A stretch of 64,000 bases of DNA from Alphaproteobacteria bacterium (GCA_020852655.1 JADZAI010000099.1:37650-101649); one strand, 5' to 3'; positions 1 to 8,857 are shown, numbered from the stretch's first letter. Numbers and translations are program-made. The notes: generated from the sequence alone by a model not told the origin.

Positions 1-87
1 GTCGAATTCCGCGACGACGAACTCCCCCGCAACGCCAGCGGCAAGATCCTGAAGACCCAACTGCGCCAGGAGCTGAAGAAGGACTGA
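1..87 (+). CDS. C-terminal end of an acyl-CoA ligase (cut by window edge)
   Basis: Only the last 28 residues are in the window, followed by TGA. They carry the A10 motif of AMP-binding acyl-CoA/acid-CoA ligases, LPRNASGKILK, whose lysine takes part in adenylate formation, then a basic tail ending in ELKKD. The substrate cannot be told from this piece. The methyltransferase start codon follows 5 bases after the stop, so the two genes are probably co-transcribed. Confidence 0.85.
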   Translation, partial: VEFRDDELPRNASGKILKTQLRQELKKD

Positions 88-92
88 ACGCC

Positions 93-905
93 ATGTCCCA
101 GGCATCGTCGCAATTCACCGGCGGCATTCCCGAGAGTTACGATGCCTGCCTCGGTCCCGTTCTTTTCACCGGCTACGCGGACGATATCGCCGCCCGCGCC
201 GCCGCGTCCCCGGCAAGCGATGTTCTCGAACTCGCGGCAGGCACCGGCATCGTCACGCGACAACTGCGCAACAGGCTGACGACGGCCGCGCGACTGACGG
301 CGACGGACCTCAACGCGCCGATGCTGGCGATCGCGAAGCGCAAATTCACGGATGGCGAGGCGGTCGACTTCCGGCTGGCGGACGCGATGGCGCTGCCCTT
401 CGATGACAGTGCCTTCGACCTCATCGTCTGTCAGTTCGGCGTCATGTTCTTCCCGGACAAGGTCGCGGCTTTCCGTGAAGCGCGGCGCGTGCTGAAGCCG
501 GGCGGGCGCTATCTTCTCAATGTCTGGGCGCCGATCGAGGCCAACCCCTTCGCCGATATCGCCAGCCGCGTCGGCGCCGAGATTTTCCCGGACAACCCGC
601 CCATCTTCTACCGCGTCCCCTTCGGCTACGCCGACATCGATGCCGTCAGCGCCGACGTCGCGAAAGCCGGCCTCCGCGTTGCGAATGTCGAACGCGTCAG
701 GCTGGACCGGCCTGTGAAGGACTGGTCCGCCTTCGCCCGCGGCCTCGTCCACGGCAACCCCCTCATCGCCGAAATCGAATCCCGCGGCGCCGCCTCGGCC
801 GATGCCGTCGTCGCCCGCATGTCGGCGGCCCTGCGCGAACGCTTCGGTGCGGACGCAATCTCGATGCCGCTCGAGGCCATCGTTTTTGACGTGCGCCGCG
901 ACTGA
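93..905 (+). CDS. Class I SAM-dependent methyltransferase
   Basis: A 270-residue soluble protein with the Rossmann-like methyltransferase fold of the UbiE/Methyltransf_11/25 type. Motif I (LELAAGTG, about residues 45-52) binds S-adenosylmethionine. An acidic motif II region (ATDLNAPML) and the motif IV/post-I block (LPFDDSAFDLIVCQFGVMFF) follow in the normal order, with the LKPGGRYLLNVW strand after that. The gene begins 5 bases after the upstream acyl-CoA ligase, which suggests a shared transcript. The methyl acceptor is unknown; small lipophilic or quinone-like molecules are usual for this family, but that is family knowledge, not evidence here. Confidence 0.85.
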   Translation: MSQASSQFTGGIPESYDACLGPVLFTGYADDIAARAAASPASDVLELAAGTGIVTRQLRNRLTTAARLTATDLNAPMLAIAKRKFTDGEAVDFRLADAMALPFDDSAFDLIVCQFGVMFFPDKVAAFREARRVLKPGGRYLLNVWAPIEANPFADIASRVGAEIFPDNPPIFYRVPFGYADIDAVSADVAKAGLRVANVERVRLDRPVKDWSAFARGLVHGNPLIAEIESRGAASADAVVARMSAALRERFGADAISMPLEAIVFDVRRD

Positions 906-1189
906 GTCCGGCGCCTCCCTATGTCATGATAGGAATATGGGCTTGATTTGTAGCCGGACGGTCCTATCTAGGGGCGTTGTCGGGAGCTCGTCAAAAGGGG
1001 GGCGTGGTATGGCAGAATCAAAAACAACCGCCCCCGCGGCAGCGCCCGGCGCTTGCCTTGTCCGCAGATCGGCCGAGTTATCCACAGGCCGAACACGAAA
1101 AAGGGAGAAAGTGGAAAAAGAATGGTACGCGGCACGCATGATGCGCCGGACCAGAGCGAGCGAATGGACCAGCGCTTCGGACATAGCGC
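906..1189. other. Convergent intergenic stretch without a supported gene
   Basis: This 284-base gap lies between the convergent methyltransferase and acyl-CoA ligase. It is less GC-rich than its surroundings. It holds two short palindromes of related sequence (CCTAT-gtcatg-ATAGG at 918-933 and CCTA-tc-TAGG at 963-972) and a perfect DnaA-box-like nonamer at 1078-1086. Short open frames exist on both strands but have no recognisable domain or convincing codon pattern. I see no Rho-independent terminator with a T tract. Confidence 0.5.
1078..1086 (+). promoter_or_regulatory. Single DnaA-box-like nonamer TTATCCACA
   Basis: The nine bases match the classical strong DnaA box exactly. They lie in a small hairpin formed by flanking CGGCC/GGCCG. 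No second box or AT-rich unwinding element is nearby, so this is not an origin by itself. It may be a DnaA titration or regulatory site, or chance. Confidence 0.25.
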
Positions 1190-2725
1190 CTATTTGACCC
1201 CGACGCGCTCGGCGCGGAGCTGCGAGCGGCGGACCTTGCCGGCGTCGTCGCGGAGGGGCTCATTGACGAACTCGAAGGTGCGCGGGCGCTTGTAGATGAC
1301 GAGGCGGCCGGCGATGTGGTCGAGCAGATCCTTCTCGCTCAGCGCACCGCGCGGCTGCACGATGGCGTGCACCTTGTTGCCGAGGTCGTCGTCCGGGATG
1401 CCGATGACGCAGCTCGACGCGACAAGCGGATGCTCGTCGATCGCCGCCTCGACTTCGGCCGGATAGACGTTCGCGCCGCCGACCAGGATCATGTCGGTGC
1501 GGCGATCGGCGAGGTAGAGGAAGCCTTCCGCGTCGAAATAGCCGATATCGCCGATGGACTCCCAACCGCCCTCGAGCGCCCGCGTTTCGGCGCCGAGATA
1601 TTTGTACGACGGCGGCGCGCCCTCGGGCAGCTTCATGTAGATTTCGCCGACCTCGCCCATCGGCAATTCCCTTCCGTCGGCCGAGAAGGCGCGCATCGTG
1701 CTGCGCCCGAAGACACGCCCGACCGAGCCCTTGTGCGTCATCCATTCACGGCCGGTGATCATGGTCAGCGAGACGCCTTCGGTGCCGCCGTAGAGCTCCA
1801 TGACGACGTCGGGGCCGAGCCAGTCGATGAACGCCTCCTTCAGCCAGGGCGGACACGGCGCGGCGAGGTGCCAAAGCACGCGCAGCGAGGACACGTCGTA
1901 GCGCTCGCGGTCCGGCAGGCGCCACATGCGGCCCATCATCGTGGGCACGGTGTAGATCCACGTGACCTTGTATTTCTCGATCAGCTTCAGCGTCTGCTCG
2001 GCGTCGAATTTCGGCATGATGATGACGGGCGCACCGATCTCGAGCGCCGCGAAGGTCGTCGAGAACGGGCCGTTGTGATAGAGCGGCCCGGGCATCAGCA
2101 CGATGTCGTCGGGCTCGATCTGCCACAGCATCGCACCCGCGCCGGTCGCGACCGCCGAGGCACCCGAGACGATGAGCTTCGGCCTTCCGGTCGAGCCGCC
2201 CGAGGTCGGCGCCTTCCAGGAGGGCGAGACGACTTCCGGCAGGTCCGACGCGTCGTCGGAGAGCGCCAGCAGGTCGTCGATCGAAACGCTCGGGCGGCCG
2301 ATGTCGTAGGGCGCGCCGACGACGACCGGGCCGTCGGCGAGGTCGGCGATGGCCTTCAGCTCGCTCTGCGGCAGGCGCGACGACACCGGCTGCGGCACCG
2401 CGCCGACCTTCCAGGCGCCATAGCAGGCCTCAACGAAGCCGATGCTGTTGGGCAGGGCGATGGTGAGATAGTCGCCCTGCTTCAGCCCCTTGGCGATCAG
2501 CGCGCGGGCGATCCGGTTCGACCGCTCATGCAGGGCGCGCCAGCTCAGCGTCTCGTCGTTGAAGATCACGGCGGGCTTGTCGCCGTGCCGTGCCGCTTCG
2601 CGGGCGAGCGCCGCGCCGAGCGAGATGAGCTTCTCGGGCGCTGCCGCGATTTCGGCCCCCAGCGCGGCGTAGCGCTCGGCCAGATCGTCCAGCGACAGCG
2701 GCGGCCGCTCCTTGGTCTTCGTCAT
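1190..2725 (-). CDS. AMP-binding acyl-CoA/acid-CoA ligase
   Basis: A 511-residue member of the adenylate-forming superfamily that would activate a carboxylic acid with ATP and CoA. The phosphate-binding P-loop reads TSGGSTGRPK (about residues 174-183). The adenine-binding ELYGGTEG block, the ADRRTDMILVGGANVYPAEVE hinge/A8 region and the C-terminal catalytic lysine segment DDAGKVRRSQL follow in normal order. Length is typical for the short- and medium-chain or aromatic-acid ligases. A related enzyme is encoded at 12972-14525, and two more fragments sit at the window edges. It is transcribed alone, convergent with the methyltransferase. Substrate is not predictable; bile-acid/steroid-side-chain type ligases are among the possibilities. 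Confidence 0.88.
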   Translation of the reverse strand: MTKTKERPPLSLDDLAERYAALGAEIAAAPEKLISLGAALAREAARHGDKPAVIFNDETLSWRALHERSNRIARALIAKGLKQGDYLTIALPNSIGFVEACYGAWKVGAVPQPVSSRLPQSELKAIADLADGPVVVGAPYDIGRPSVSIDDLLALSDDASDLPEVVSPSWKAPTSGGSTGRPKLIVSGASAVATGAGAMLWQIEPDDIVLMPGPLYHNGPFSTTFAALEIGAPVIIMPKFDAEQTLKLIEKYKVTWIYTVPTMMGRMWRLPDRERYDVSSLRVLWHLAAPCPPWLKEAFIDWLGPDVVMELYGGTEGVSLTMITGREWMTHKGSVGRVFGRSTMRAFSADGRELPMGEVGEIYMKLPEGAPPSYKYLGAETRALEGGWESIGDIGYFDAEGFLYLADRRTDMILVGGANVYPAEVEAAIDEHPLVASSCVIGIPDDDLGNKVHAIVQPRGALSEKDLLDHIAGRLVIYKRPRTFEFVNEPLRDDAGKVRRSQLRAERVGVK

Positions 2726-2790
2726 GGTTCCTTCCCGGATGCTGTTATCGGCCGATCATGGGCCGCGCCGCCGGGTGTCGCAATGGCGCG

Positions 2791-3303
2791 TCAGCCGCCC
2801 TTGAGCACCAGCGGCAGGCCGGCAGCCACGAACTCGACACGGTCCGCGGCCGCAGCGATCCGCTGGTTCAGCCGCCCCTGCGCGTCGCGGAAATCGCGGC
2901 CGAGGGCGGTTTCGGGGACCAGGCCGAGGCCGATCTCGTTCGAGACGAGGATGGTCGGCGGCACCCGATCGGAAAAAGCGGCGACGAACTGCTCGGTTTC
3001 CCTGCCGATGTCGCGCCGGTGTTCGAAAAGATTGGACAGCCACAGCGTCAGGCAGTCGACGACGACGCAATGTCCTGCCGCTTCCGGGCGCGTCAAAATG
3101 GCAGTCAGCGCCAGCGGCTCCTCGATCGTGATCCATCCTGCCGGGCGGTCCGCCCGGTGGCGGGCGATGCGCTCGCGCATTTCCGCATCGCGCGCTTCGG
3201 CGGTTGCGATGTAAAGACACGGCGCACCGGATTCGACGGCCAATGTCTGCGCCCGCGCGCTCTTCCCGGAGCGCGCGCCACCAAGGATGAAGATCGACCC
3301 CAT
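2791..3303 (-). CDS. cobP: Adenosylcobinamide kinase / adenosylcobinamide-phosphate guanylyltransferase
   Basis: This 170-residue bifunctional enzyme phosphorylates adenosylcobinamide and then transfers GMP to make adenosyl-GDP-cobinamide in the nucleotide-loop branch of B12 synthesis. The P-loop GGARSGKS is at residues 8-15 right at the N-terminus, as in the CobU/CobP family. The conserved VSNEIGLGLVPE block near residue 120 and the C-terminal GLPLVLKGG complete the family pattern. It is divergent from cobT, and the two 5' ends overlap, leaving no separate intergenic promoter region. No cobalamin riboswitch was seen in the flanks. Confidence 0.93.
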   Translation of the reverse strand: MGSIFILGGARSGKSARAQTLAVESGAPCLYIATAEARDAEMRERIARHRADRPAGWITIEEPLALTAILTRPEAAGHCVVVDCLTLWLSNLFEHRRDIGRETEQFVAAFSDRVPPTILVSNEIGLGLVPETALGRDFRDAQGRLNQRIAAAADRVEFVAAGLPLVLKGG

Positions 3304-4345
3304 GCCGAACGATGGCGCAGATCAGCTTGGCGAAAGCAAGGGCATGGCGGCCGCGGCGCGGGCGCGGCTGGACGCGCTGGCGAAGCCGCAAGGCGCGCTC
3401 GGGCGGCTGGAGGATCTCGCCATCCGGCTGTGCCTGGCGGCGGGCACGCTGGCGCCGCAAACGCGGCCACGGCGCCTGGTCGTCTTCGCCGCCGATCACG
3501 GCGCGGTCGCGTCCGGCGTCTCGCTGTGGCCGCAGGCGGTCTCGCGCGCCGTCGCCGCGACGGTGCTTGCAGGAAGGGCCGGGTGCAGCGTGCTGGCGCG
3601 GAGCACGGATACGGCGGTGACGGTGGTCGATTGCGGACTGGCGACGGAGCCGCTGCCGCCGGGCGCCCCGCTGCAAGCGGCACGCGTGCGCCCCGGCACG
3701 CGGGACATGACGGCGGAGCCGGCGCTGACGGTGCCGGAATTCGATGCGGCGCTGGAGGTCGGGCGCGCCGCCGCCGCGGATGCGGTGGCAGAGGGCGCGC
3801 GGCTTCTGGTGGCGGGCGATATCGGGATCGGCAACACCACGGCGGCGGCGGCGATCACGGCGCTGCTCTGCGGCTGCGGGACGGAAGAAGTCATCGGACC
3901 GGGCGCCGGCGCCAACGACACGGTGCTGGCGGCCAAGCATCGCACCGTCGCGGCCGCAGTAGCGCGCGCCCGTGGGCTTGGCGGCAAGGCGGCGATGGCG
4001 GCGGTGAGCGGTCTCGAAATCGCGGGGATGGCGGGGTTCTATCTGGAGGCTGCCGTGCGGCAGGTGCCGGTGGTGCTGGACGGCGCGATCTCCGGCGCTG
4101 CGGCGTTGATCGCGCAGGCGCTCGAACCGCATGCGGTGGACAGGATGATCGCCTCGCATCGCTCGCCGGAGCCAGCGCATGGCCACGCGCTGCGGAGGCT
4201 GGGGCTGGAGCCGTTCCTGGCGTGGGGCATGCGGCTGGGAGAAGGGACGGGCGCGCTCGCGCTGCTGCCGCAGCTCGACATGGCCGCGGCGCTGATGACC
4301 GAGATGGCGACGCTCGACGAGGCGCTGGGGCTTGCGCATGGCTGA
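3287..4345 (+). CDS. cobT: Nicotinate-nucleotide-dimethylbenzimidazole phosphoribosyltransferase
   Basis: CobT (CobU in Pseudomonas nomenclature) makes alpha-ribazole phosphate from nicotinate mononucleotide and dimethylbenzimidazole, supplying the lower ligand of B12. Family marks are KPQGALGRLEDLA near the N-terminus, VVFAADHGAVASGVSLWP, the glycine-rich GDIGIGNTTAAAAI, and the EPHAVDRMIASHRSPEPAHG block near the C-terminus. Start choice is uncertain: ATG at 3287 gives 352 residues and overlaps cobP by 17 bases, while ATG at 3302 shares the CATG palindrome with the cobP start. Both preserve the catalytic core. It is followed by cobS with an 8-base overlap. Confidence 0.92.
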   Translation: MKIDPMPNDGADQLGESKGMAAAARARLDALAKPQGALGRLEDLAIRLCLAAGTLAPQTRPRRLVVFAADHGAVASGVSLWPQAVSRAVAATVLAGRAGCSVLARSTDTAVTVVDCGLATEPLPPGAPLQAARVRPGTRDMTAEPALTVPEFDAALEVGRAAAADAVAEGARLLVAGDIGIGNTTAAAAITALLCGCGTEEVIGPGAGANDTVLAAKHRTVAAAVARARGLGGKAAMAAVSGLEIAGMAGFYLEAAVRQVPVVLDGAISGAAALIAQALEPHAVDRMIASHRSPEPAHGHALRRLGLEPFLAWGMRLGEGTGALALLPQLDMAAALMTEMATLDEALGLAHG

Positions 4346-5114
4346 GACGGCGGTGCGGCGCGAAGGGCGCGCCTTCCTCTCGGCAATCGGCTTCCTCACG
4401 CGCGTCCGCGTGCCGGCCGGCCCCGCCGATACCTGGCGCGCCGACCTCGCACGGGCGCCGCGCTATTTCCCGCTGGTCGGTGGGCTGATCGGGGCGCTGA
4501 CCGGGCTCGCCTTCTGGGCCTGCTGCCATGTCGTGCCTGTGCCTTTGGCGGCGGCGCTGGCCCTGGTCTTCGAGGCGCTGCTGACCGGCGCCTTTCACGA
4601 GGATGCCCTCGCGGATTACTGCGACGCCTTCGGCGGCGGGCAGACGAGCGCGCGCGTGCTGGAAATCCTGAAGGACAGCCGCCTTGGCTCGTATGGCGCA
4701 CTGGGGCTGGGTCTCGGCGTGCTGGTGCGCTGGTCGGCGATGGCGGCGCTGCCGCTGGGGCTGATCATCCCGGCCTGCATGGCGGCGGGAGCGATCGGGC
4801 GGTTCGGCGCGGTGCTGGCGATGCGCCTGCTGCCGCCCGCACCGGCGCGGGAAAGCCTGTCGAAGGATGTCGGTGCGCGGATCTCGGACCGGGCGGTGGT
4901 GTTCTCCACCGGTCTCGCCGTGCTGGCATCGGTGCCGGCGCTGCTGGTGGCGCCGGTCGCGGTGTTCGTGGGGATCGGCCTCGCGGTCCTGCCGCTCGCC
5001 TATATCTGCCGCGCCATGAAGCGGGTGGCAGGCGGGGCGGTCGGTGACGGCCTCGGCGCCATCACCTACATCGCCCAGGCGCTCTGCCTCGTCGCCTTCG
5101 CCGCGCGTCCTTAA
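4338..5114 (+). CDS. cobS: Adenosylcobinamide-GDP ribazoletransferase (cobalamin synthase)
   Basis: An integral membrane enzyme of about 258 residues that joins adenosyl-GDP-cobinamide with alpha-ribazole phosphate, the last committed step of the nucleotide-loop pathway. The family signature is visible as LTGAFHEDALADYCDAFGGG, with the acidic residues that coordinate magnesium. LKDSRLGSYGALGLG follows. Several hydrophobic helices occupy the rest. The ATG at 4338 overlaps the end of cobT by 8 bases, so the pair is translationally coupled. Its stop codon overlaps the stop of the convergent transporter gene in a shared TTAA. Confidence 0.92.
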   Translation: MAETAVRREGRAFLSAIGFLTRVRVPAGPADTWRADLARAPRYFPLVGGLIGALTGLAFWACCHVVPVPLAAALALVFEALLTGAFHEDALADYCDAFGGGQTSARVLEILKDSRLGSYGALGLGLGVLVRWSAMAALPLGLIIPACMAAGAIGRFGAVLAMRLLPPAPARESLSKDVGARISDRAVVFSTGLAVLASVPALLVAPVAVFVGIGLAVLPLAYICRAMKRVAGGAVGDGLGAITYIAQALCLVAFAARP

Positions 5115-6595
5115 GGGAAGCGCGGCGCGCCGGCCTGTTCGGCCACCTGCGCCTGGAGTTTCAAGAGGCGGATGTTCTCCTCGTGGCGCTCGCGGGTGAT
5201 GCCGTAGCCCTGGAGGATGGCGACCGCGAGCCCGTAGAGGCCGGCGAGAACCGGGATGTAGACGAGGGCGAGGTTGCGGATCACTTCCGGGTCCACGTCC
5301 GCCGGCTTCGCGCCGACCGGGAACGAGATGATGCTGAGCACCACGCCCGCGACCATGACGCCGACGCCGCTGACCGCCTTCTGGATGAGGCTGGTGAAAG
5401 CGAAGAAGAGGCCTTCGTTGCGGCGGCCGGTGCGGACCGCGGCGTCTTCGACGACGTCGGTCAGCATGGCCGAGATCAGGATCGCCGCCGTGATGCCGAA
5501 GGCCCCGCGTACCAGCCCGTCGGCGAACAGCAAGGGCAGGAGCCACGGTGAGTCGTTCTCGGGAAAGAAGCCGAGCAGGCGCAGCATCATCGGCAGGAAG
5601 CCGATGAAGACCGAGGTGGCGAGCAGGAGAGAGCCGGCGATCTTCTTGCCGGAACGCCTGGCGAGATAAGGCGCCGCGAACAGGGCGATGGCCGACGCGA
5701 CATAGGCGTCGGCGGTTAGGATGGAGGTTGCTTCCGGCGAGAGCGCCCAGAAATAGGTCGAAAAATAGATCGCGAGCGAAAAGCTCGTGCCCTGGGCGAT
5801 CGCCGCGAAAAGGCCCACCAGCGTGATGATGACGAAGGAGCGGTTCGACAGCGCCGCACCCATCTCCTTCAACTGGCCGGCGATGGTGTGGCTGGACGTG
5901 CCCGTCGGCTGCGCGAGATAGGGGATATAGCGATGGGTCCCGAGCGCCGAGACCAGGATGGATATGAACATCACGCCGGCGGCGACGTAACCCCAGTTGG
6001 CGTAGCCGTCGCGATTGAGCTGCCCGACCGGATATTCCGCGCTCGGCTGGAGGAAGATGAGCAGATTGACGATGATGAGGGTGAGACCGCCCCAATAGGC
6101 GAAGAAATAGCGATAGCCGAGCAGCGAGGTGCGCTCGTCGTAGTCCAGGGTCAGCTCTGCGCCGAGCGACGAGGAGGGAATCTCGTAGAGCGTGATGAAG
6201 GTGCGAACCAGCACCGCGACGCCGATGAGATACCAGAACAGCGCCTCGTGCGACCAATCATAGGGCGGGTTCCAGAGCAGCAGGAATGACGCCGCCGCCG
6301 GCACGGCCGAAGCATACATGAAGGGATGGCGGCGGCCCCACTTGGAACGCCAATTGTCGGACACCTGACCGATGAAGGGATCGATCGCACAGTCGATCAG
6401 CATCGCGATGAGGATGGCGCTGGTCACCAGCGTCGCAGGAAGGCCGACCACCTGATTGTAGAAAAGCAGCAGGAAGATGCGGAAACCGTTGTCCTTCACA
6501 CCATAGGCAATCGAACCGAAGCCATAGAAGAACTTGGTTGCGAGTGTGATCGTCGGCCGGGCGGCGACGACACCGGGCGCGATGGCATCCGTCAT
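5111..6595 (-). CDS. MFS transporter of the glycoside-pentoside-hexuronide (GPH) cation symporter type
   Basis: A roughly 494-residue inner-membrane protein with about 12 predicted hydrophobic segments. The N-terminal half shows the GPH/MFS pattern: KFFYGFGSIAYGVKDN, then IDPFIGQVSDNWRSKWGRRHPFM between helices 2 and 3, then IPSSSLGAELTLDYDERT. It would move a sugar, glycoside or related solute with a cation. I start it at the ATG at 6595, which has a good AGGGAGA ribosome site; an upstream in-frame start exists without support. Neighbours give no clue to the substrate. Confidence 0.85.
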   Translation of the reverse strand: MTDAIAPGVVAARPTITLATKFFYGFGSIAYGVKDNGFRIFLLLFYNQVVGLPATLVTSAILIAMLIDCAIDPFIGQVSDNWRSKWGRRHPFMYASAVPAAASFLLLWNPPYDWSHEALFWYLIGVAVLVRTFITLYEIPSSSLGAELTLDYDERTSLLGYRYFFAYWGGLTLIIVNLLIFLQPSAEYPVGQLNRDGYANWGYVAAGVMFISILVSALGTHRYIPYLAQPTGTSSHTIAGQLKEMGAALSNRSFVIITLVGLFAAIAQGTSFSLAIYFSTYFWALSPEATSILTADAYVASAIALFAAPYLARRSGKKIAGSLLLATSVFIGFLPMMLRLLGFFPENDSPWLLPLLFADGLVRGAFGITAAILISAMLTDVVEDAAVRTGRRNEGLFFAFTSLIQKAVSGVGVMVAGVVLSIISFPVGAKPADVDPEVIRNLALVYIPVLAGLYGLAVAILQGYGITRERHEENIRLLKLQAQVAEQAGAPRFP

Positions 6596-6790
6596 GCGGC
6601 AGTCTCCCTGGAGATTGTCACGGGGATGCTCTGGCGGCATCTTTGCGTGCAGGCTGGTCAGCCTTGGCGCGCCTGTCAATCCAGCGCATGCCTTGCCGCG
6701 CCGGCAGCTACCGTCATGGGCCTGTGAAGGCGGAATCGCCCGACGCGCGTGTTGCCGCTAAGCTGCGGCCTTTCGCAACGCAGGCTGTCC

Positions 6791-7897
6791 ATGAAATTCG
6801 TCCGCATGCCGATCGAGGTCGAGTCGCCCGAGGAGCGCGGCTATTCGACCATCCGCTACAATCTCGCCGAAAGCTCGGTGACCGACCGGCCGCTGTCGGA
6901 GTTCGGGCTGAAGCTCGACGACATCGTGCTCGCCTATGCCGACCACCGCGGCCTGCCGCAATTGCGCGCCGAGATCGCCGGGGATGGCGGCGTGGCGGAG
7001 CGCGACGTGCTGACGACGCCGGGCGCGGCGGGCGCGCTGTTCTTCATCGCGACGACCCTGCTCCAGCCGGACGACCATCTGGTCGTGGTTCGGCCCAACT
7101 ACGCGACCAATCTGGAGACGCCGCGCGCCATCGGCTGCGCAATCGACCTGATCGACCTCCGCTTCGAAGACGGCTTTGCCCTCGACCTCGACCGGCTGCG
7201 GCGGGCGATCCGGCCGAACACGAGGCTGGTCAGCCTGACGACGCCGCACAACCCGACGGGCGTCTGCCTTAGCCCGGCGCAACTGCGCGAGGCGGCGGAC
7301 ATCGCCGCGAAGGCAGGCTGCCGGCTGCTGGTCGACGAGACCTATCGCGACATGGTGTTCGGAACGAAGCCGCCTTTGGCCGCGACCATCGGACCGCATG
7401 TGCTGTCGGTGTCGTCGATGTCGAAGGCCTACGGCATCCCCGGCATCCGCGTCGGCTGGGTGGTCAACACGGATCCGGAACTGATGACCGGCCTGCTCGC
7501 CGCCAAGGAGCAGATCGGCATTTGCGGCAGCATCATCGACGAGACCATCGCCGCGGCGGCGCTGGCGGCGCGCAGGAGCTTCCTGCCTCCGCTCATCGAA
7601 CGCCTCCGCGCGGCGCGCGACACGGTCGAAGCCTGGATCCAAAGCGAGCCGGGCTTCGAGTGGGTAAAGCCGGAAGGCGGCTGCGTCTGCTTCCCGCGCA
7701 TCCGGCGCGACGTCGCCGTCGACATCGACCGCTTCTATGCCGTGCTCGACCAGGAGTTCGGCACGGCCGTCGGCCCCGGCCACTGGTTCGAGATGGACCG
7801 CCGCTTCCTGCGCGTCGGTTTCGGCTGGCCGACGGCGGCGGAACTGGCGGAGGGGCTGAAGGGCCTGAGTGGTGCACTGAAGGCGGCTCGCCTATAG
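6791..7897 (+). CDS. PLP-dependent aminotransferase, class I/II fold
   Basis: A 368-residue fold-type I aminotransferase. The HNPTG loop (residues 153-157) contacts the cofactor. DETYRDMVF carries the aspartate that pairs with the pyridine nitrogen. SMSKAYGIPGIRVGW contains the Schiff-base lysine, K212. The C-terminal WFEMDRRFLRVGFGW holds the carboxylate-binding arginine. ATG at 6791 is favoured because it begins the conserved domain; upstream starts would add a poor 14-residue extension. The amino donor and acceptor cannot be predicted. A DMT-family transporter begins 36 bases downstream, so an exported or scavenged amino compound is possible. Confidence 0.85.
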   Translation: MKFVRMPIEVESPEERGYSTIRYNLAESSVTDRPLSEFGLKLDDIVLAYADHRGLPQLRAEIAGDGGVAERDVLTTPGAAGALFFIATTLLQPDDHLVVVRPNYATNLETPRAIGCAIDLIDLRFEDGFALDLDRLRRAIRPNTRLVSLTTPHNPTGVCLSPAQLREAADIAAKAGCRLLVDETYRDMVFGTKPPLAATIGPHVLSVSSMSKAYGIPGIRVGWVVNTDPELMTGLLAAKEQIGICGSIIDETIAAAALAARRSFLPPLIERLRAARDTVEAWIQSEPGFEWVKPEGGCVCFPRIRRDVAVDIDRFYAVLDQEFGTAVGPGHWFEMDRRFLRVGFGWPTAAELAEGLKGLSGALKAARL

Positions 7898-7933
7898 CAG
7901 CCCGCTCCGGTCGCCTCCGAACGCCTCATCTCA

Positions 7934-8857
7934 ATGCCCTCAACGACCAGCCCGCCCCGCACGGGCGCACGCGAAGCCGTTCCGTTGCTCGTGCTCCTCC
8001 TGGGCGCCGCGACGATCGGCTTTGCCCCCATCCTCGTGCGGCTGACCGAGACGGGGCCGGCGGCGGGCGGCCTGTGGCGGCTCGTCTTCGCTGCGCCGGC
8101 CCTGCTCGCAATGCATCTTGCGGTGCGGCGCGACAACGGCGGCGGCGGGAGCCGGGGCCTGCAACTCGGTCTGCTCGCAGGCCTTCTTTTCGCGGGCGAT
8201 CTTGCCTGCTGGCACTACGGCGTTGCGATGACCTCGGTCGCCAACGCAACCGTGCTCGCCAATCTCTCGCCGATCGTCGTCGCTGTGACGGCCTGGTGGC
8301 TGCACGCCGAACGGCCGCGGCCGCTCTTTGCGGCCGGCGTCCTCATCGGCGTGGCGGGCGCCTGCGGCATGGCGCTGTTCGGCGACCATGTCGCGCGGCC
8401 GAGCAGCCTTGAGGGCGACGCGCTCTCGGCCGCGACGGCCTTCTGGTACGGCCTCTATATGCTCGCGGTGAACGCCGCGCGCCGCTTCGTGACCGCGGCG
8501 ACGGTGATGTTCTGGTCGACGATCGCGGGTATCCCGGTCCTTCTCGCCGTGGCGCTCGCCATGGGCGAGTCCATCATGCCGGCGTCAGCGAGCGGCTGGC
8601 TCGCCTGCGCCGGGCTTGGTGCGGTGCATGTGGTGGGCCAAGGCGCGATCGCCTGGGCGCTCGGCCGGTTGCGGGCGACGCTGGCGTCGGTCGTCATCCT
8701 GGTCCAGCCGGTGGTGGCCGCGATCGCCGGCGTGTGGCTGTTCGACGAGCGCCTCGCCGCCCTCCAGATCGCCTCCGGCCTGCTCGCCCTGACCGGCATC
8801 GTGATCGCCAGGAGCGCGGCGAATCCCAAGGCTGCACCCGTCGCCGCGCCGGCGTGA
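7934..8857 (+). CDS. DMT-superfamily transporter, two EamA domains
   Basis: A 307-residue membrane protein with about ten hydrophobic helices arranged as two EamA repeats. The family signature GPAAGGLWRLVFAAPAL lies in the first repeat, and the second ends in VQPVVAAIAGVWLFDERLAALQIASGLLALTGI. Proteins of this type usually export amino acids, purines or other small metabolites. It follows the aminotransferase by 36 bases on the same strand. Its substrate is not known. Confidence 0.85.
   Translation: MPSTTSPPRTGAREAVPLLVLLLGAATIGFAPILVRLTETGPAAGGLWRLVFAAPALLAMHLAVRRDNGGGGSRGLQLGLLAGLLFAGDLACWHYGVAMTSVANATVLANLSPIVVAVTAWWLHAERPRPLFAAGVLIGVAGACGMALFGDHVARPSSLEGDALSAATAFWYGLYMLAVNAARRFVTAATVMFWSTIAGIPVLLAVALAMGESIMPASASGWLACAGLGAVHVVGQGAIAWALGRLRATLASVVILVQPVVAAIAGVWLFDERLAALQIASGLLALTGIVIARSAANPKAAPVAAPA

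Noticed and set aside
1009..1197. Possible 62-residue gene MAESKTTAPAA... with a G-rich upstream sequence
   Set aside because: It has no recognisable domain, is Arg/Ala-rich as random GC-rich frames are, and runs into the 3' end of the opposite acyl-CoA ligase gene.
2726..2790. Possible cobalamin riboswitch near the cob genes
   Set aside because: The gap is only 65 bases and shows no B12-box-like sequence; the divergent cob starts overlap and leave no leader.
1316..3214. Very long open frame on the plus strand across the acyl-CoA ligase gene
   Set aside because: It is an Arg/Ala/Asp-rich shadow of the ligase and cobP genes on the opposite strand and matches no domain.
8211..8230. TGGCAC...TTGC resembling a sigma-54 -24/-12 promoter
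   Set aside because: The spacing between the GG and GC elements is two bases too long, and it lies inside the DMT transporter coding sequence.
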